Shown in pieces: positions 1-10,838 of a stretch of 64,000 nucleotides of DNA; the first letter of the stretch is position 1; every line of letters begins with the position of its first letter. This stretch comes from an uncultured Paracoccaceae bacterium (GTDB lineage Bacteria; Pseudomonadota; Alphaproteobacteria; Rhodobacterales; Rhodobacteraceae), in NCBI GenBank assembly GCA_947500005.1, contig CANMQJ010000013.1:1-64000 (forward strand). Reading direction: 5' to 3'. Below the pieces are notes generated by a model. That model was not told the origin of the DNA. It ran no database searches and saw nothing but the letters and a program-made list of their open reading frames with translations. Position numbers and translations under genes: made by a program.

Positions 1-80
1 CGTGACCGAGGCCGTGGGATAAGTGTGTCCGGGGAAAGGGGTAGCTTGGCCATCAGACGATTTGTGCAACAGAGCCGAGG

Positions 81-406
81 GTGCGGCATGGTCAGGCAGT
101 ACTTGAAAAAGCCTCAAGACACTCAGTCGAGCAAGCACTCCAATCAATCGCCAAGTTTTTGCAAACATTTGGCAGGCTTGAAATGGATGTGACGTTTATC
201 TTCGATATTATTACTTCGCCTAGCACCGATGAAACCAAATTTCTCCAAGTGTTGTACGAGGGAAAAAAGGTAGTTGACGCGCGGAAGCGAGAACAAGAGC
301 TTGCGTTAGAGAAAGGGGACTTTTCGGCGGAGTGCCTTCACCATAGTTACCCAAATTGGCTCCACCATGAAGAAAAAGCGGACTGGCGCTTTAAAGAGTT
401 CGATCG

Positions 407-410
<4 letters not shown>
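81..410 (+). CDS. Hypothetical protein, low-GC orphan ORF
   Basis: A 109-residue product that I do not recognise. It has no signal peptide or membrane segment; the C-terminal half is charged and rich in Glu, Lys and aromatic residues. The only in-frame start near the 5' end is a GTG at 81; an in-frame stop lies at 42-44, and an internal ATG codes for residue 35. Base composition is clearly more AT-rich than the rest of the window, which suggests acquired or remnant DNA. Its TAG stop overlaps the parE TAG on the opposite strand through a shared CTAG. It could be a truncated gene or a chance ORF. Confidence 0.35.
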
Positions 411-2365
<1,955 letters not shown>

Positions 2366-2631
2366 GGGGTGCTGCTCTTTATTCTTGGGTTGGGCGGCAT
2401 TATGGCAGGGGATGGGGTCGGGGAAAAGGGGGACGCTAGGGGTTGTGGACAAGAGGGGGGCGGATCGCGCGCGGGAGGGTCCCGGAGACGCCCCCTCGCC
2501 CGCGCCGGAATTTTCGGACGAGAAGAAGAGGGAGACCGGCCGCGGCATGCCGACCGCTTGCGGGCGGGCGGGGTGCTTGCTATTCCCGCCCATGCCCGAC
2601 AGATACGCTCGGGATCGGAAGGGGACCGAGT

Positions 2632-3720
2632 TTGACCGCCACCAAAGAGCCGCCTCGGCTGGAGATCCGCCACATCACGCGCCGCATCGACGGGCGCGCG
2701 GTGGTCGACGACGTGTCGCTGACCATCGCGGCGGGGCAGGTGACCTGCCTGCTTGGCCCCTCGGGCTGCGGCAAGTCCACCACGCTGCGCATGATCGCGG
2801 GGGTGGAGATGCAGGACACCGGCGAGATCTGGGTCGATGGCAAGCTGATCTGCGACACGGTGTTCCGCGTTCCGCCCGAACGGCGCGGGATCGGGCTGAT
2901 GTTCCAGGATTTCGCGTTGTTTCCCCATCTGAGCGTGGCCGACAACGTGGGATTCGGCCTCAAGGGGCCAAGGGCCGCCCGGCGCGACCGGGTCGAGGAG
3001 CTTTTGGCCAAGGTGCATCTGCAACGCTATATCGATCTCTATCCACACCAGCTTTCGGGCGGCGAGCAGCAACGGGTGGCGCTGGCCCGTGCGCTTGCGC
3101 CGAGACCGCGCATCATGCTGATGGACGAGCCCTTTTCCGGGCTCGACAACCGGCTGCGCGACGGTATCCGCGACGAGACGCTGGCGCTGTTGAAGGAAGA
3201 GGATGCGGCCGTGCTGCTGGTGACGCATGAGCCGGAGGAGGCGATGCGCATGGCCGACCAGATCGCGCTGATGCGCGGTGGACGGATCGTGCAGCGGGGC
3301 GCGCCTTACAATGTCTACACGCGGCCCGCCGACAAGGCGGCGGTGGCCTTCTTCTCGGATATCAACGTGCTGCGCGCCCAGGTCAACGGGGCGCTGGCGC
3401 AGACGCCCTTCGGGCAGTTCCTGGCGCCGGGCCATCCCGATGGCACGGATGTCGAGATCGTGTTCCGGCCGCAGCATGTGCGGCTCGATTTCGACCGGGG
3501 CGGCAAGGGGCCGGTGCCCACGCCTTCGGACGGGGTGGCGGCGCGCGGCGTGGTGGAACGCTCGCGCTTTCTGGGAAACGAGAGCCTGGTGGAGTTCCGG
3601 ATGGACCATGACGGCTCTGTCCTGCGTGCCACGGTGCCGAATGTCTTCATGCCGAAGCCGGGCCGGGTGATGTGGCTGACCATCCGCCGCGACCGCTGTT
3701 TCGTCTTTCCGGCGGGGTAG
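2632..3720 (+). CDS. ABC transporter ATP-binding protein, FbpC/POT-like
   Basis: ATPase of an importer in the iron/polyamine/sugar (CUT1/POT) group. The Walker A is GPSGCGKST, the Q-loop lies in [12 protein letters not shown], the signature is LSGGEQQR and the Walker B is [14 protein letters not shown]-terminal TOBE-like domain follows from about residue 240. A TTG start at 2632 is chosen because a GGAAGGGG ribosome-binding site sits just upstream and the protein then begins close to the domain; the frame is open further upstream but the extra residues look non-coding. It is a solo ATPase: no permease or binding protein is adjacent, so the substrate (ferric iron is likely from the FbpC resemblance) is an inference. 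Confidence 0.82.
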   Translation: MTATKEPPRLEIRHITRRIDGRAVVDDVSLTIAAGQVTCLLGPSGCGKSTTLRMIAGVEMQDTGEIWVDGKLICDTVFRVPPERRGIGLMFQDFALFPHLSVADNVGFGLKGPRAARRDRVEELLAKVHLQRYIDLYPHQLSGGEQQRVALARALAPRPRIMLMDEPFSGLDNRLRDGIRDETLALLKEEDAAVLLVTHEPEEAMRMADQIALMRGGRIVQRGAPYNVYTRPADKAAVAFFSDINVLRAQVNGALAQTPFGQFLAPGHPDGTDVEIVFRPQHVRLDFDRGGKGPVPTPSDGVAARGVVERSRFLGNESLVEFRMDHDGSVLRATVPNVFMPKPGRVMWLTIRRDRCFVFPAG

Positions 3721-3776
3721 CAGGCGGCGCGGCCCCGCGATTTGTGCCCTTTCGCGGCAGATTGCACGTGCGCCTT

Positions 3777-3793
3777 GCTTGCCGCTGGCAAGC
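3777..3793 (+). other. Perfect hairpin between the ABC ATPase gene and surE
   Basis: GCTTGCC-GCT-GGCAAGC is a perfect 7-bp stem. It has no following T-run, so it may be a weak attenuator or a leader structure rather than an intrinsic terminator. It lies 46 bases before the surE start. Confidence 0.35.
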
Positions 3794-3839
3794 CGCGCGT
3801 CTATCAAGAGCCGGAGACGACAAGGGGGCAAGGGCAGCG

Positions 3840-4628
3840 ATGCGGATCCTGTGCACGAATGACGACGGTATCAACGCGCCGGGGCTGAAGGTGCTCGAGG
3901 CCATCGCGGCCGAGATCGCCGGGCCCGATGGCGAGGTCTGGGTCGTGGCCCCGGCCTTCGAGCAGTCGGGCGTCGCCCATTGCATCAGCTATACCCATCC
4001 AACCATGATCGCCCAGATGGGCGAGCGCCGCTTTGCCGCCGAGGGCAGCCCGGCCGATTGCGTGCTGGCGGGCGTGCATGACGTGATGACCGGTGCGCGC
4101 CCCGATCTCGTGCTCTCGGGCGTCAACCGCGGCAACAACTCGGCCGAGAACGCGCTCTATTCCGGCACGCTGGGCGGCGCTATGGAGGGGGCGCTGCAGG
4201 GCCTGCCGGCCATCGCGCTGTCGCAATATTACGGGCCGGGCAACCTGGAACGCGAAGACCCGTTCGAGGCCGCCGCCCGGCACGGCGCCGAGGTGATCCG
4301 CCGTATCCTCGCCGCCACGCCGGAAACCGATGCCGAGGCCGATTACCGGCTGTTCTACAACGTCAATTTCCCACCCGTAGCGGGATATGCCGTCAAGGGC
4401 GTCCGCGCCGTGCGGCAGGGCTGGCGGCATGACACGTTCTTCGGGGTGCAGGCCCATACCTCGCCCTCGGGGCGGCGGTTCCTGTGGGTGACGGGGGGCA
4501 ACCAGCAGATCCCCACCGCCGAGGGCACCGACGCCGCCGCCAATCTCGCGGGTTACATCTCGGTCACGCCGATGCGCGCCGACCTGACCGCGCATGACGC
4601 GCTGGAGGCGCTGAAAGCGATCGAATGA
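3840..4628 (+). CDS. surE: 5'/3'-nucleotidase SurE
   Basis: Metal-dependent survival protein that hydrolyses nucleoside monophosphates (known for the family). The N-terminal metal-binding NDDG ([12 protein letters not shown]) and the conserved SGVNRGNN motif are both intact, and 262 residues is normal. The ATG at 3840 is the family start; the longer open frame upstream is not conserved-looking. The stop overlaps the pcm start by 4 bases (ATGA), so the two are translationally coupled. surE-pcm-nlpD is the same order as the stationary-phase survival cluster of gammaproteobacteria. Confidence 0.95.
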   Translation: MRILCTNDDGINAPGLKVLEAIAAEIAGPDGEVWVVAPAFEQSGVAHCISYTHPTMIAQMGERRFAAEGSPADCVLAGVHDVMTGARPDLVLSGVNRGNNSAENALYSGTLGGAMEGALQGLPAIALSQYYGPGNLEREDPFEAAARHGAEVIRRILAATPETDAEADYRLFYNVNFPPVAGYAVKGVRAVRQGWRHDTFFGVQAHTSPSGRRFLWVTGGNQQIPTAEGTDAAANLAGYISVTPMRADLTAHDALEALKAIE

Positions 4629-5275
4629 GCGGACCTGATCCCGAAACCAAGATGCAGTTCCTTTTCGCGCTCCGCTCGCGGGGCGTGACGGACCGGCGCG
4701 TCCTGAACGCGATGGAGGCGGTCGATCGCGGCCTCTTCGTGCGCGGCATCTTTGCCGGCCGCGCCTATGAGGACATGCCCCTGCCCATCGCCTGCGGCCA
4801 GACCATCAGCCAGCCCTCGGTGGTGGGGCTGATGACCCAGGCACTGGAGGTCAGCCCCCGCGACAAGGTTCTCGAGGTGGGCACCGGCTCGGGCTACCAG
4901 GCGGCGATCCTGGCGCGGCTGGCGCGCCGGGTCTACACGGTCGAGCGTCACGCAAGGCTGGTGCGCGAGGCCTCGCAGGTGTTTCGCGATCTCGATCTCG
5001 TCAATATCACCACGATGGTCTCGGACGGCTCCTTCGGTCTGCCCGAGCAGGCGCCCTTCGACCGTATCATCGTGACCGCGGCTGCCGAGGATCCGCCGGG
5101 GCCGCTCTTGGCGCAGTTGAAAATCGGCGGTATCATGGTCGTGCCGGTGGGCCAGTCGGATGCGGTGCAGACGCTGATCCGGGTGCGCCGCACCGAAACC
5201 GGGTTCGAATACGACGAACTCAGGCCCGTCCGTTTCGTTCCCCTGCTCGAGGGGCTGGGACGTGACGGAGCTTGA
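4625..5275 (+). CDS. pcm: Protein-L-isoaspartate O-methyltransferase
   Basis: Repairs isoaspartyl residues in damaged proteins using SAM. The SAM-binding motif I is [13 protein letters not shown], preceded by the family motif [11 protein letters not shown], and the length of 216 residues is normal. It overlaps surE by 4 bases and precedes nlpD by 75 bases. Cytoplasmic. The short gap to nlpD leaves the three genes plausibly in one transcript. Confidence 0.95.
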   Translation: MSGPDPETKMQFLFALRSRGVTDRRVLNAMEAVDRGLFVRGIFAGRAYEDMPLPIACGQTISQPSVVGLMTQALEVSPRDKVLEVGTGSGYQAAILARLARRVYTVERHARLVREASQVFRDLDLVNITTMVSDGSFGLPEQAPFDRIIVTAAAEDPPGPLLAQLKIGGIMVVPVGQSDAVQTLIRVRRTETGFEYDELRPVRFVPLLEGLGRDGA

Positions 5276-5350
5276 GCGGACAGGAAAGACAGGAGCCCGG
5301 CGGGCAGGGACCAAGCCCCGACGAACGGGGGCAGGATCGAGGATGGCAAG

Positions 5351-6598
5351 ATGCGAGACGATTTCCGGCATGTTTTCCGGTTGAACCGGCTCAGATTCGC
5401 GCGGGGCGCCGCGCTGCTGGCGACCGTGGCGCTGGTCGCGGGCTGTGACGAGCCGCTCGACTACGATCTGCGCGGCAATGTGGGGGGCTTTTCGACCGCA
5501 CCCGCGGCGCAGGCGGTTTCGACAGCCGACCGGCCCACGCCCGACCCGCGCGGCGTGATCACGTATCCCAATTACCAGGTCGCGGTGGCGCGCCGCAACG
5601 ACACCGTGGCGCAGATCGCCTCGCGCGTGGGCCTGCCCGCGAATGACCTGGCGCGGTTCAACGGGCTCGACACCGGCACGACCCTGCGCGAGGGTGAAGT
5701 GCTGGCGCTGCCGCGCAAGGTGCCTGCCGCCGCGAGTGCCGGCAGCGTCGATATCGCCGCCGTCGCGGGCCAGGCCATCGACAGCGCACCCGACACCACG
5801 CCGGTGCAGACCTCCACTCTTGCGCCCGCCGCGCCGCAGCCCGCCGCGCCTTCGGGCCCCGAACCCGTCCGGCACAAGGTCACGCGGGGCGAGACGGCCT
5901 ATACCATCTCGCGGCTCTACCAGGTGCCGGTCAAGGCGCTGGCCGAATGGAACGGGCTGGGCTCGGATTTCGCCGTTCGCGAGGGGCAGTACCTGCTGAT
6001 CCCGATCAAGGATCAGCCCGCCCCGCGCCGGGCCGAAACCGCAGCCGCGGCGACCGCCGCGACGGCCAGCGCGGGCAGCACCGCCGCCGCCACGGCGACG
6101 ACCGCCGCGGCCGCCACATCGGTCACCGCGCCGGGGCAGGGCAGCCCGACTCCCACGCCCCCCAGCGCCACCAAGCCGCTGCCCGAGGAAAAGACCAGCG
6201 CCGAGAAACCCGAACCGCCCAAGACCACGGTGGCCCCGCCCACGCAAAGCGCGCAGCTGGCCTTGCCGGTCAAGGGCCGGATCATCCGCCCCTATTCCAA
6301 GGGCAAGAACGAGGGGATCGACATCGCGGCGGCCCCCGGCACCGCCGTCACAGCCTCGGACGGGGGCACCGTGGCCGCGATCACCTCGGATGCCGACCAG
6401 GTGCCGATCATCGTGCTGCGCCATGCCGACAACCTGCTGACCGTCTATGCCAATGTCGACGGGATCGAGGTGAACAAGGGCGACACCGTGCGCCGCGGCC
6501 AGCAGATCGCCCGTCTGCGCGGCGGCGATAACGCCTATCTGCATTTCGAGGTGCGCAAGGGGTTCGATTCGGTCGATCCCGAACCCTATCTGAAGTGA
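5351..6598 (+). CDS. nlpD: NlpD-like lipoprotein: two LysM repeats and a degenerate M23 (LytM) domain
   Basis: 415 residues with a lipoprotein signal whose lipobox Cys is in LVAGC. Two LysM modules follow (about residues 75-120 and 175-222), then an Ala/Thr/Pro-rich linker and a C-terminal M23 domain. Two M23 metal-ligand positions look substituted: NEGIDIA where active enzymes have HxGxD, and YLHFE where they have HLHFE. The same degeneracy is known in E. coli NlpD, which activates amidases rather than cleaving peptidoglycan. Role as an envelope-anchored amidase activator in cell division is therefore inferred. The 3' end overlaps the convergent WYL regulator by 13 bases. Confidence 0.85.
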   Translation: MRDDFRHVFRLNRLRFARGAALLATVALVAGCDEPLDYDLRGNVGGFSTAPAAQAVSTADRPTPDPRGVITYPNYQVAVARRNDTVAQIASRVGLPANDLARFNGLDTGTTLREGEVLALPRKVPAAASAGSVDIAAVAGQAIDSAPDTTPVQTSTLAPAAPQPAAPSGPEPVRHKVTRGETAYTISRLYQVPVKALAEWNGLGSDFAVREGQYLLIPIKDQPAPRRAETAAAATAATASAGSTAAATATTAAAATSVTAPGQGSPTPTPPSATKPLPEEKTSAEKPEPPKTTVAPPTQSAQLALPVKGRIIRPYSKGKNEGIDIAAAPGTAVTASDGGTVAAITSDADQVPIIVLRHADNLLTVYANVDGIEVNKGDTVRRGQQIARLRGGDNAYLHFEVRKGFDSVDPEPYLK

Positions 6599-7239
6599 TC
6601 CTGCAGCCGCTTGCCCGGCTCCTCGGTGAAGAGGGCGGGCAGGGGGCTGACGCGCTCCAGCAGGTCCAGCCGGTATTCGGCGAAACCGCCGCGCGTGTCC
6701 GACCACGCCGTCAGCAGCCAGATCCGCCCCAGCACCTCCAACTTCAGCGGTCGGACCACCTCGGCCGCATCGCCGCGGGGCACGATCTCCAGCTTCTGTC
6801 GCGCGCCGATGGCAGCGCGCACCGGCGCCACATGGGCAAAGCCGCGCGCCGCGTCGGCCAGCGGGTTCAGTGCCAGCTTCCATGCCTCGGCCTCGGCCAG
6901 CCCCTCGGCGGGCAACGCCGCCTCTACCTTGTCGGCCAGTGCCAGCGCCGCAGCCTTCAGGGCCGGATCGGCGGCTTCGCCCACGATGGCGAGGCCCAGG
7001 CTCAACGCCTCCATTTCCGCCTCGCTCAACTCCAGCGGCGGCAGCACGATGCGCGGCGCCAGGCGGTAACCTTCGCCGCGCGTCCCCTCGACCGGCACGC
7101 CGCGCGCGGCCAGCAATTCCATGTCGCGATAGAGCGTTCGCTGCGCTACGCCCAGCCGGTCCGACAGCGCGGCCGCCGTATGAACCCCGCCATCGCTCAG
7201 CAGGCGCAGGATCTCCATCAGCCTCTCGGTGCGTGCCAT
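6586..7239 (-). CDS. YafY-family regulator: HTH plus WYL domain
   Basis: Predicted transcription factor of 217 residues. An N-terminal HTH (about residues 8-45, containing LSDRLGVAQRTLYRDMELL) is followed by a WYL-type ligand-binding domain at about 130-215. The ATG at 7239 is chosen because GGAGGA lies just upstream; the frame is open seven codons further. A perfect inverted repeat, CTGACA-N6-TGTCAG, lies 22-39 bases upstream of this ATG, suggesting autoregulation. It is divergent from tatA. The effector is unknown. Confidence 0.85.
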   Translation of the reverse strand: MARTERLMEILRLLSDGGVHTAAALSDRLGVAQRTLYRDMELLAARGVPVEGTRGEGYRLAPRIVLPPLELSEAEMEALSLGLAIVGEAADPALKAAALALADKVEAALPAEGLAEAEAWKLALNPLADAARGFAHVAPVRAAIGARQKLEIVPRGDAAEVVRPLKLEVLGRIWLLTAWSDTRGGFAEYRLDLLERVSPLPALFTEEPGKRLQDHFR

Positions 7240-7260
7240 CGCGTCCTCCCTTGCCCACAA

Positions 7261-7278
7261 CTGACAAAAACCTGTCAG
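7261..7278. promoter_or_regulatory. Inverted-repeat operator candidate upstream of the WYL regulator
   Basis: CTGACA-AAAACC-TGTCAG, a perfect 6-bp inverted repeat with a 6-bp spacer, followed at once by a further TGTCA direct repeat. It lies just upstream of the regulator's ribosome-binding site, in the divergent region shared with tatA (start 7441). Binding by the adjacent HTH protein is an inference. Confidence 0.5.
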
Positions 7279-7440
7279 CTGTCAAGCGCCGCGGCCAGAA
7301 TCCGCACCCCTTCACGCCCCCAAGGGGCCGATCCTGCGCGTCCGGATCTTTCCGCGCCGCGCGACAGGACGTAAAACCGGCCCCGACATGACACGAGGCG
7401 GGCCGGGGACAGGTCCGCCACCGCAAAGGAGACATGATCC

Positions 7441-7665
7441 ATGCTCAACAATATCGGCCTTCCCGGCCTTCTGCTCATCGCCGTCGTGGTCCTCGTCCTG
7501 TTCGGCCGCGGCAAGATCTCTTCGCTGATGGGCGAGGTCGGCAAGGGCATCACCGCGTTCAAGCGCGGCGTCAAGGACGGCTCGGAAGAGCAACTGGAAC
7601 AGGATGACGCCGAGACCGCCAAGGACGTCACCCCCCGGACCGACGCCGAGAAGGACAAGGTCTGA
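7441..7665 (+). CDS. tatA: Sec-independent translocase subunit TatA
   Basis: Pore-forming component of the twin-arginine export system. The 74 residues comprise one N-terminal membrane helix ([14 protein letters not shown]), the FGRGK hinge, an amphipathic helix ([17 protein letters not shown]) and an acidic tail. It is preceded by an AAAGGAGA ribosome-binding site and followed by tatB after 3 bases. The system exports folded cofactor proteins. Confidence 0.95.
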   Translation: MLNNIGLPGLLLIAVVVLVLFGRGKISSLMGEVGKGITAFKRGVKDGSEEQLEQDDAETAKDVTPRTDAEKDKV

Positions 7666-7668
7666 TCC

Positions 7669-8160
7669 ATGTTTGACCTTGGCTGGACCGAGCTTCTGGT
7701 CATCGGCATCGTCGCGCTGATCGTCGTCGGGCCCAAGGACCTGCCGGTGCTCTTCCGCAACGTCGGGCGCTGGGTCGGACGCGCCAAGGGCATGGCGCGC
7801 GAGTTCAGCCGCGCCATGAACGACGCCGCCGACGAAGCCGGCGTGAGCGACATCCAGAAAAGCTTCAAGGCCGCCTCGAACCCGCTCGGCTCGGCGATGG
7901 ACAGCGTCAAGGACGCGACGAAGGACATCACCAAGGGGCTCGACCCGACCAAGTACGACCCCGAGAGCGAGACCGGCAAACTCGCCGCCGAGCGCGCCGA
8001 GAAGGCCCGCAAGATACAGGCCGCGACCGCCCGCTCGGCCGCGGACCGCAAGGCGCGCGAGGCCGCCGACGCGCTGAAGAAGGCCGAGGAATACGAGGCC
8101 GCCCTGGCCGACAGCACCCCGTCCGCGCCCGATGCCTCCCCTGAAACGGACAAGACATGA
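7669..8160 (+). CDS. tatB: Sec-independent translocase subunit TatB
   Basis: TatB forms the Tat substrate receptor with TatC. The 163-residue product has the N-terminal helix with the TatB-type start [20 protein letters not shown] and GPKDLP hinge, then a long charged, Ala-rich amphipathic and coiled-coil region. Longer than TatA, as expected. It overlaps tatC by 4 bases (ATGA), implying translational coupling. Confidence 0.93.
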   Translation: MFDLGWTELLVIGIVALIVVGPKDLPVLFRNVGRWVGRAKGMAREFSRAMNDAADEAGVSDIQKSFKAASNPLGSAMDSVKDATKDITKGLDPTKYDPESETGKLAAERAEKARKIQAATARSAADRKAREAADALKKAEEYEAALADSTPSAPDASPETDKT

Positions 8161-9050
8161 CCCAGACCGACGAGATCGACGACAGCGCCGCACCGTTGAT
8201 CGAACACCTGGCGGAGCTGCGCACGCGGCTCATTCACTCGGTGGTGGCCTTCATCATCGGGATGGTGATCTGTTTCACCGTGGCCACGCCCGTCTTCAAC
8301 TTCCTGACCAACCCGCTCTGCCAGGTCCTGGCCGAGCGCGGGCAGGATTGCGACCTGATCTTCATCTCCCCGCAGGAGGGGTTCTTCGTCGCGATCAAGG
8401 TCTCGCTGCTGGGCGGCTTCATGCTGTCCTTCCCCTATATCGGGATGCAGATGTGGCGCTTCGTGGCGCCGGGGCTCTACCGGCAGGAAAAGAACGCCTT
8501 CCTGCCCTTCCTGCTGGCGTCGCCGCTGATGTTCCTGCTGGGCGCGGCCTTCGCCTTCTATGTCGTGACGCCGCTGGCCTATGACTTCTTCCTGGGGTTC
8601 CAGCAATTCGGTGCCGAGGGCGAGGCTATCCCGGCCGGTCCCGAGGCCGTGCAGCCCGGGCTGTCCGTGGTCTTCCAGGGCTCGGCCCAGGAATACCTGA
8701 ACCTGACGATCAAGTTCATCGTGGCCTTCGGCCTCTGCTTCCAGCTTCCCGTGCTCTTGACGCTGATGGGCAAGGCCGGGCTGGTCAGCGCCGAGGGGCT
8801 GGGCGCGGTACGCAAATACGCCGTGGTGGCCATCCTCGTGCTCGCCGCACTCGTCACCCCGCCCGACGTGATCACCCAGGTGATCCTCTTCGTCGTGGTC
8901 TACGGGCTCTACGAGGTGTCCATCTTCCTGGTCCGCCGCGTCGAGACCAAGCGCGAGGACCAGCTGCGCGCCGAGGGCTACTACGATGACGAGGAGGAGT
9001 TCGACGATCCGCTGATGGACGAGTTCGACGAGGACGATCGCGACCGGTAA
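8157..9050 (+). CDS. tatC: Sec-independent translocase subunit TatC
   Basis: Multi-spanning Tat subunit that recognises the twin-arginine signal. It has 297 residues with six predicted membrane segments. Family motifs include HLAELRTRL near residue 20, the SPQEGFF loop, [18 protein letters not shown] and [10 protein letters not shown] strongly acidic C-terminal tail (about residues 276-297) follows the last helix. It is the last gene of tatABC and is followed by three tandem hairpins that probably end the transcript. Confidence 0.95.
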   Translation: MTQTDEIDDSAAPLIEHLAELRTRLIHSVVAFIIGMVICFTVATPVFNFLTNPLCQVLAERGQDCDLIFISPQEGFFVAIKVSLLGGFMLSFPYIGMQMWRFVAPGLYRQEKNAFLPFLLASPLMFLLGAAFAFYVVTPLAYDFFLGFQQFGAEGEAIPAGPEAVQPGLSVVFQGSAQEYLNLTIKFIVAFGLCFQLPVLLTLMGKAGLVSAEGLGAVRKYAVVAILVLAALVTPPDVITQVILFVVVYGLYEVSIFLVRRVETKREDQLRAEGYYDDEEEFDDPLMDEFDEDDRDR

Positions 9051-9057
9051 CCCGATG

Positions 9058-9154
9058 GAGCGCGCGTTCCGCGCGCGCTCGATCAGCACGCGCAGGGCGC
9101 GTGCGCGGGCGAGGCTCCGCCTCGCGCTCCGGGATATTTCGGGCAAGAGGAAGG
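9058..9154 (+). repeat. 3'-UTR repeat copy A: three hairpins plus conserved tail, after tatC
   Basis: Three perfect hairpins follow one another: GAGCGCGCG/CGCGCGCTC (9058-9080), GCACGCGC-AGG-GCGCGTGC (9086-9104) and GCGAGGC-TCC-GCCTCGC (9109-9125). They lead into the tail CTCCGGGATATTTCGGGC followed by AAGAGGAAGG (9127-9154). The tail recurs at 11697-11730 (minus), 42631-42661 and 52612-52640, always shortly after a stop codon and in the direction of the upstream gene. It probably acts in transcript ending or mRNA stability (inference). Confidence 0.65.
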
Positions 9155-9280
9155 ACGGGCCGGAGCATGGGATCATGCGTCCGGCCCGGTTTCGTTCGAC
9201 GTCATTTGATGGGAACTGCGGCGCGGGAACGGGTTAGGGTGCCACGACGCCGCACCCGCGGTTTTCCCGGAGAGTTTCCC

Positions 9281-9760
9281 ATGGCCCCGATTCCGTCCCG
9301 CCGTCTGCCGGCTGCGCCCGTGGCGCTCTTGCTGGGCCTCGCCGCGCCGCTGGGCGCGCAGGAGGCCGCCGAGGGGCCGCATATCTTCGAGTTCTTCCTG
9401 GGCGCGACCCATGCCGATCACCGCGGTCAGGACGAGACCGCCTTTTCGCTGGGCGGGCAATATCGTCATGACCTGGGAAACGGGGTCAGCATGGGCCTGC
9501 TTGCGGAATATGCTTTCGATCCGTTCGACAGCTGGGTTGTGGGCGTGCCGGTGGTCTTTTCGCTCGGCGACAGCGGCTGGCAGTTCACGGCCATGCCCGG
9601 GGCCGAGATCGAGGGCGGATCCTCGGAGTTCCTGATCCGGGTCGGGATCGGCTACGAGATCGATGGTGAGGCCTATTCGATCAAGCCCGAGATCAATTTC
9701 GACTGGGTGGCTGACGAGCTTGCCATCGTTGCCGGGGTCAGCATCGGTTTTCGCCGCTGA
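9281..9760 (+). CDS. Secreted hypothetical protein, beta-rich, outer-membrane-barrel-like
   Basis: 159 residues. An N-terminal signal peptide ends near LGAQEAAEG, followed by alternating hydrophobic/polar strands with Gly and aromatic girdle residues, and an aromatic-basic C-terminus (GVSIGFRR). These features resemble a small outer-membrane beta barrel, but I do not recognise a named family. The ATG at 9281 is chosen because it directly precedes the signal peptide; the open frame upstream runs through the repeat-rich intergenic region. No partner gene is evident. Confidence 0.6.
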   Translation: MAPIPSRRLPAAPVALLLGLAAPLGAQEAAEGPHIFEFFLGATHADHRGQDETAFSLGGQYRHDLGNGVSMGLLAEYAFDPFDSWVVGVPVVFSLGDSGWQFTAMPGAEIEGGSSEFLIRVGIGYEIDGEAYSIKPEINFDWVADELAIVAGVSIGFRR

Positions 9761-9769
9761 GGGCCAGCG

Positions 9770-10222
9770 TCACGATCCGGGAGCGCGGTAGTTTTCGTGA
9801 CAGCTGCGGCAGGTCTTTCCGATCCTTCCCATCGCTCTGCGCAGGCTTTTCCGGTCGGTGATGCCCTGGGCAGCGCCCGCCGCGGCGTCGGCCGTGGCCG
9901 CGGCCCTTGTCTCGAAATCGTCGAAGCGCGTCCAGATCTCCGGCAGGGCTTCGGAGGCGGGATCGTTGGCGCGGACATCGAACAGGGGCACGATACGCGT
10001 CGCCTCTTGCGACAGGGACCGGGCCGCCGCCCGGGCCTCTGCTGCGTCGAACCGCGCTTCGCCCTTGGCCATGCCCCCGAGCAGGGCAAGCTCCTCTTTC
10101 AGGCGGCTCATCGACTGCATGCGGGCCAGCACGTCGGGATCCTTCACGCCCTCATGAGCGGATGCAACGCCGGCCCCGAGTCCCAGGACCAGAAACATCG
10201 CCGTCCAGTGCCGTCCCTTCAT
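9770..10222 (-). CDS. Cytochrome c-prime family protein
   Basis: Periplasmic four-helix-bundle c-type cytochrome of 150 residues. It has an N-terminal signal peptide (cleavage near ASAHEG) and a C-terminal haem-binding CRSCHENYR, the position and sequence typical of cytochrome c'. Family members bind NO, CO or oxygen and may protect against nitrosative stress. The ATG at 10222 is chosen over one five codons upstream because GGGAGAAAGG lies at proper spacing. It sits 36 bases downstream of a second cytochrome c gene, so the two are likely co-transcribed. Confidence 0.85.
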   Translation of the reverse strand: MKGRHWTAMFLVLGLGAGVASAHEGVKDPDVLARMQSMSRLKEELALLGGMAKGEARFDAAEARAAARSLSQEATRIVPLFDVRANDPASEALPEIWTRFDDFETRAAATADAAAGAAQGITDRKSLRRAMGRIGKTCRSCHENYRAPGS

Positions 10223-10258
10223 CTGCCTTTCTCCCAATTGACGCCTCCCTACGGTGTT

Positions 10259-10681
10259 CTATTCGATTCCGTTGGCGCGCTGTACCTCGCGGATGTAGCG
10301 GGTGACCAGCGCCACTTCGTCGCGCGTGATGCCCTCGACCGGGGGCATGTTGCCGAATTCCCAGTGATGCGCCCGCACGCCGCGCGCGGCGGCGAGCTGA
10401 AAGGATTCGTCGCCATGATGCGAGGGCTCGTAGATCCTGTGGACCAGCGGCGGTCCCATCCCCGCGCGCCCGGCAGCGTTCTCGCCGTGGCAGGCGCTGC
10501 ATTTCGCCTCGAACACCGCCTTGCCCAGTTTGGCATCCTCGGAAAGCCGGTCCGGCAGGTCAACCTCCGCCAGGGGCGTGCCTTCGGGCTGCGGGTCGGG
10601 GCCCTGGGGGGCGAGGGCCCAGAGGCCGAGGGCGAGTGCCGCAGCGGCGCCGAGCAGGCCGAAGGTGATCGTCGATTTCAT
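10259..10681 (-). CDS. Membrane-anchored class I cytochrome c
   Basis: 140 residues. An N-terminal hydrophobic helix (FGLLGAAAALALGLWAL) serves as signal or anchor, then a haem-binding CSACH near residue 60 and a likely axial Met in GNMPPV. It is preceded by a GGAGGA ribosome-binding site. This monohaem electron carrier heads the two-cytochrome transcript. Its upstream region carries two TTGTAC palindromes and is shared with the divergent DUF815 ATPase gene. The redox partners are unknown. Confidence 0.85.
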   Translation of the reverse strand: MKSTITFGLLGAAAALALGLWALAPQGPDPQPEGTPLAEVDLPDRLSEDAKLGKAVFEAKCSACHGENAAGRAGMGPPLVHRIYEPSHHGDESFQLAAARGVRAHHWEFGNMPPVEGITRDEVALVTRYIREVQRANGIE

Positions 10682-10748
10682 GCGCAAATCCTCCTCTGCG
10701 GTCCGAGCTAGGGATTCCACCTGCAGGAAGGTCAAGACGGACCCGGAA

Positions 10749-10797
10749 GTTTTGTACAAAACGACAGACGCTCCCTGAAAACCTTGTACAAAACGGA
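10749..10797. promoter_or_regulatory. Paired TTGTAC palindromes, 32 bp centre to centre
   Basis: GTTTTGTACAAAAC (10749-10762) is a perfect 14-bp palindrome. A second copy, CCTTGTACAAAACGG (10783-10797), is centred exactly 32 bp away, i.e. three helical turns. The pair lies between the divergent cytochrome c gene (start 10681) and the DUF815 ATPase gene (start 10839). An equivalent pair with the same spacing occurs inside cysI (48316-48366). This looks like a dimer-of-dimers operator; the regulator is unknown. Confidence 0.6.
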
Positions 10798-10838
10798 ACA
10801 ATTTGCTTTGTCTCCGGGCCAAGGACAGGAGCAGACCG

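Noticed and set aside
1..22. Possible tail of an upstream gene ending at TAA (20-22)
   Set aside because: Only six codons are visible, which is not enough to support a coding call.
2503..2535. GCCGGAATTTTCGGACGAGAAG region as a fifth copy of the 3'-UTR repeat
   Set aside because: It lies between divergent gene starts, not after a stop, and the TATTT core is altered. At best it is a degenerate relic.
4553..7435. 960-codon open frame antisense to surE, pcm and nlpD
   Set aside because: It spans three recognised genes and has no domain of its own.
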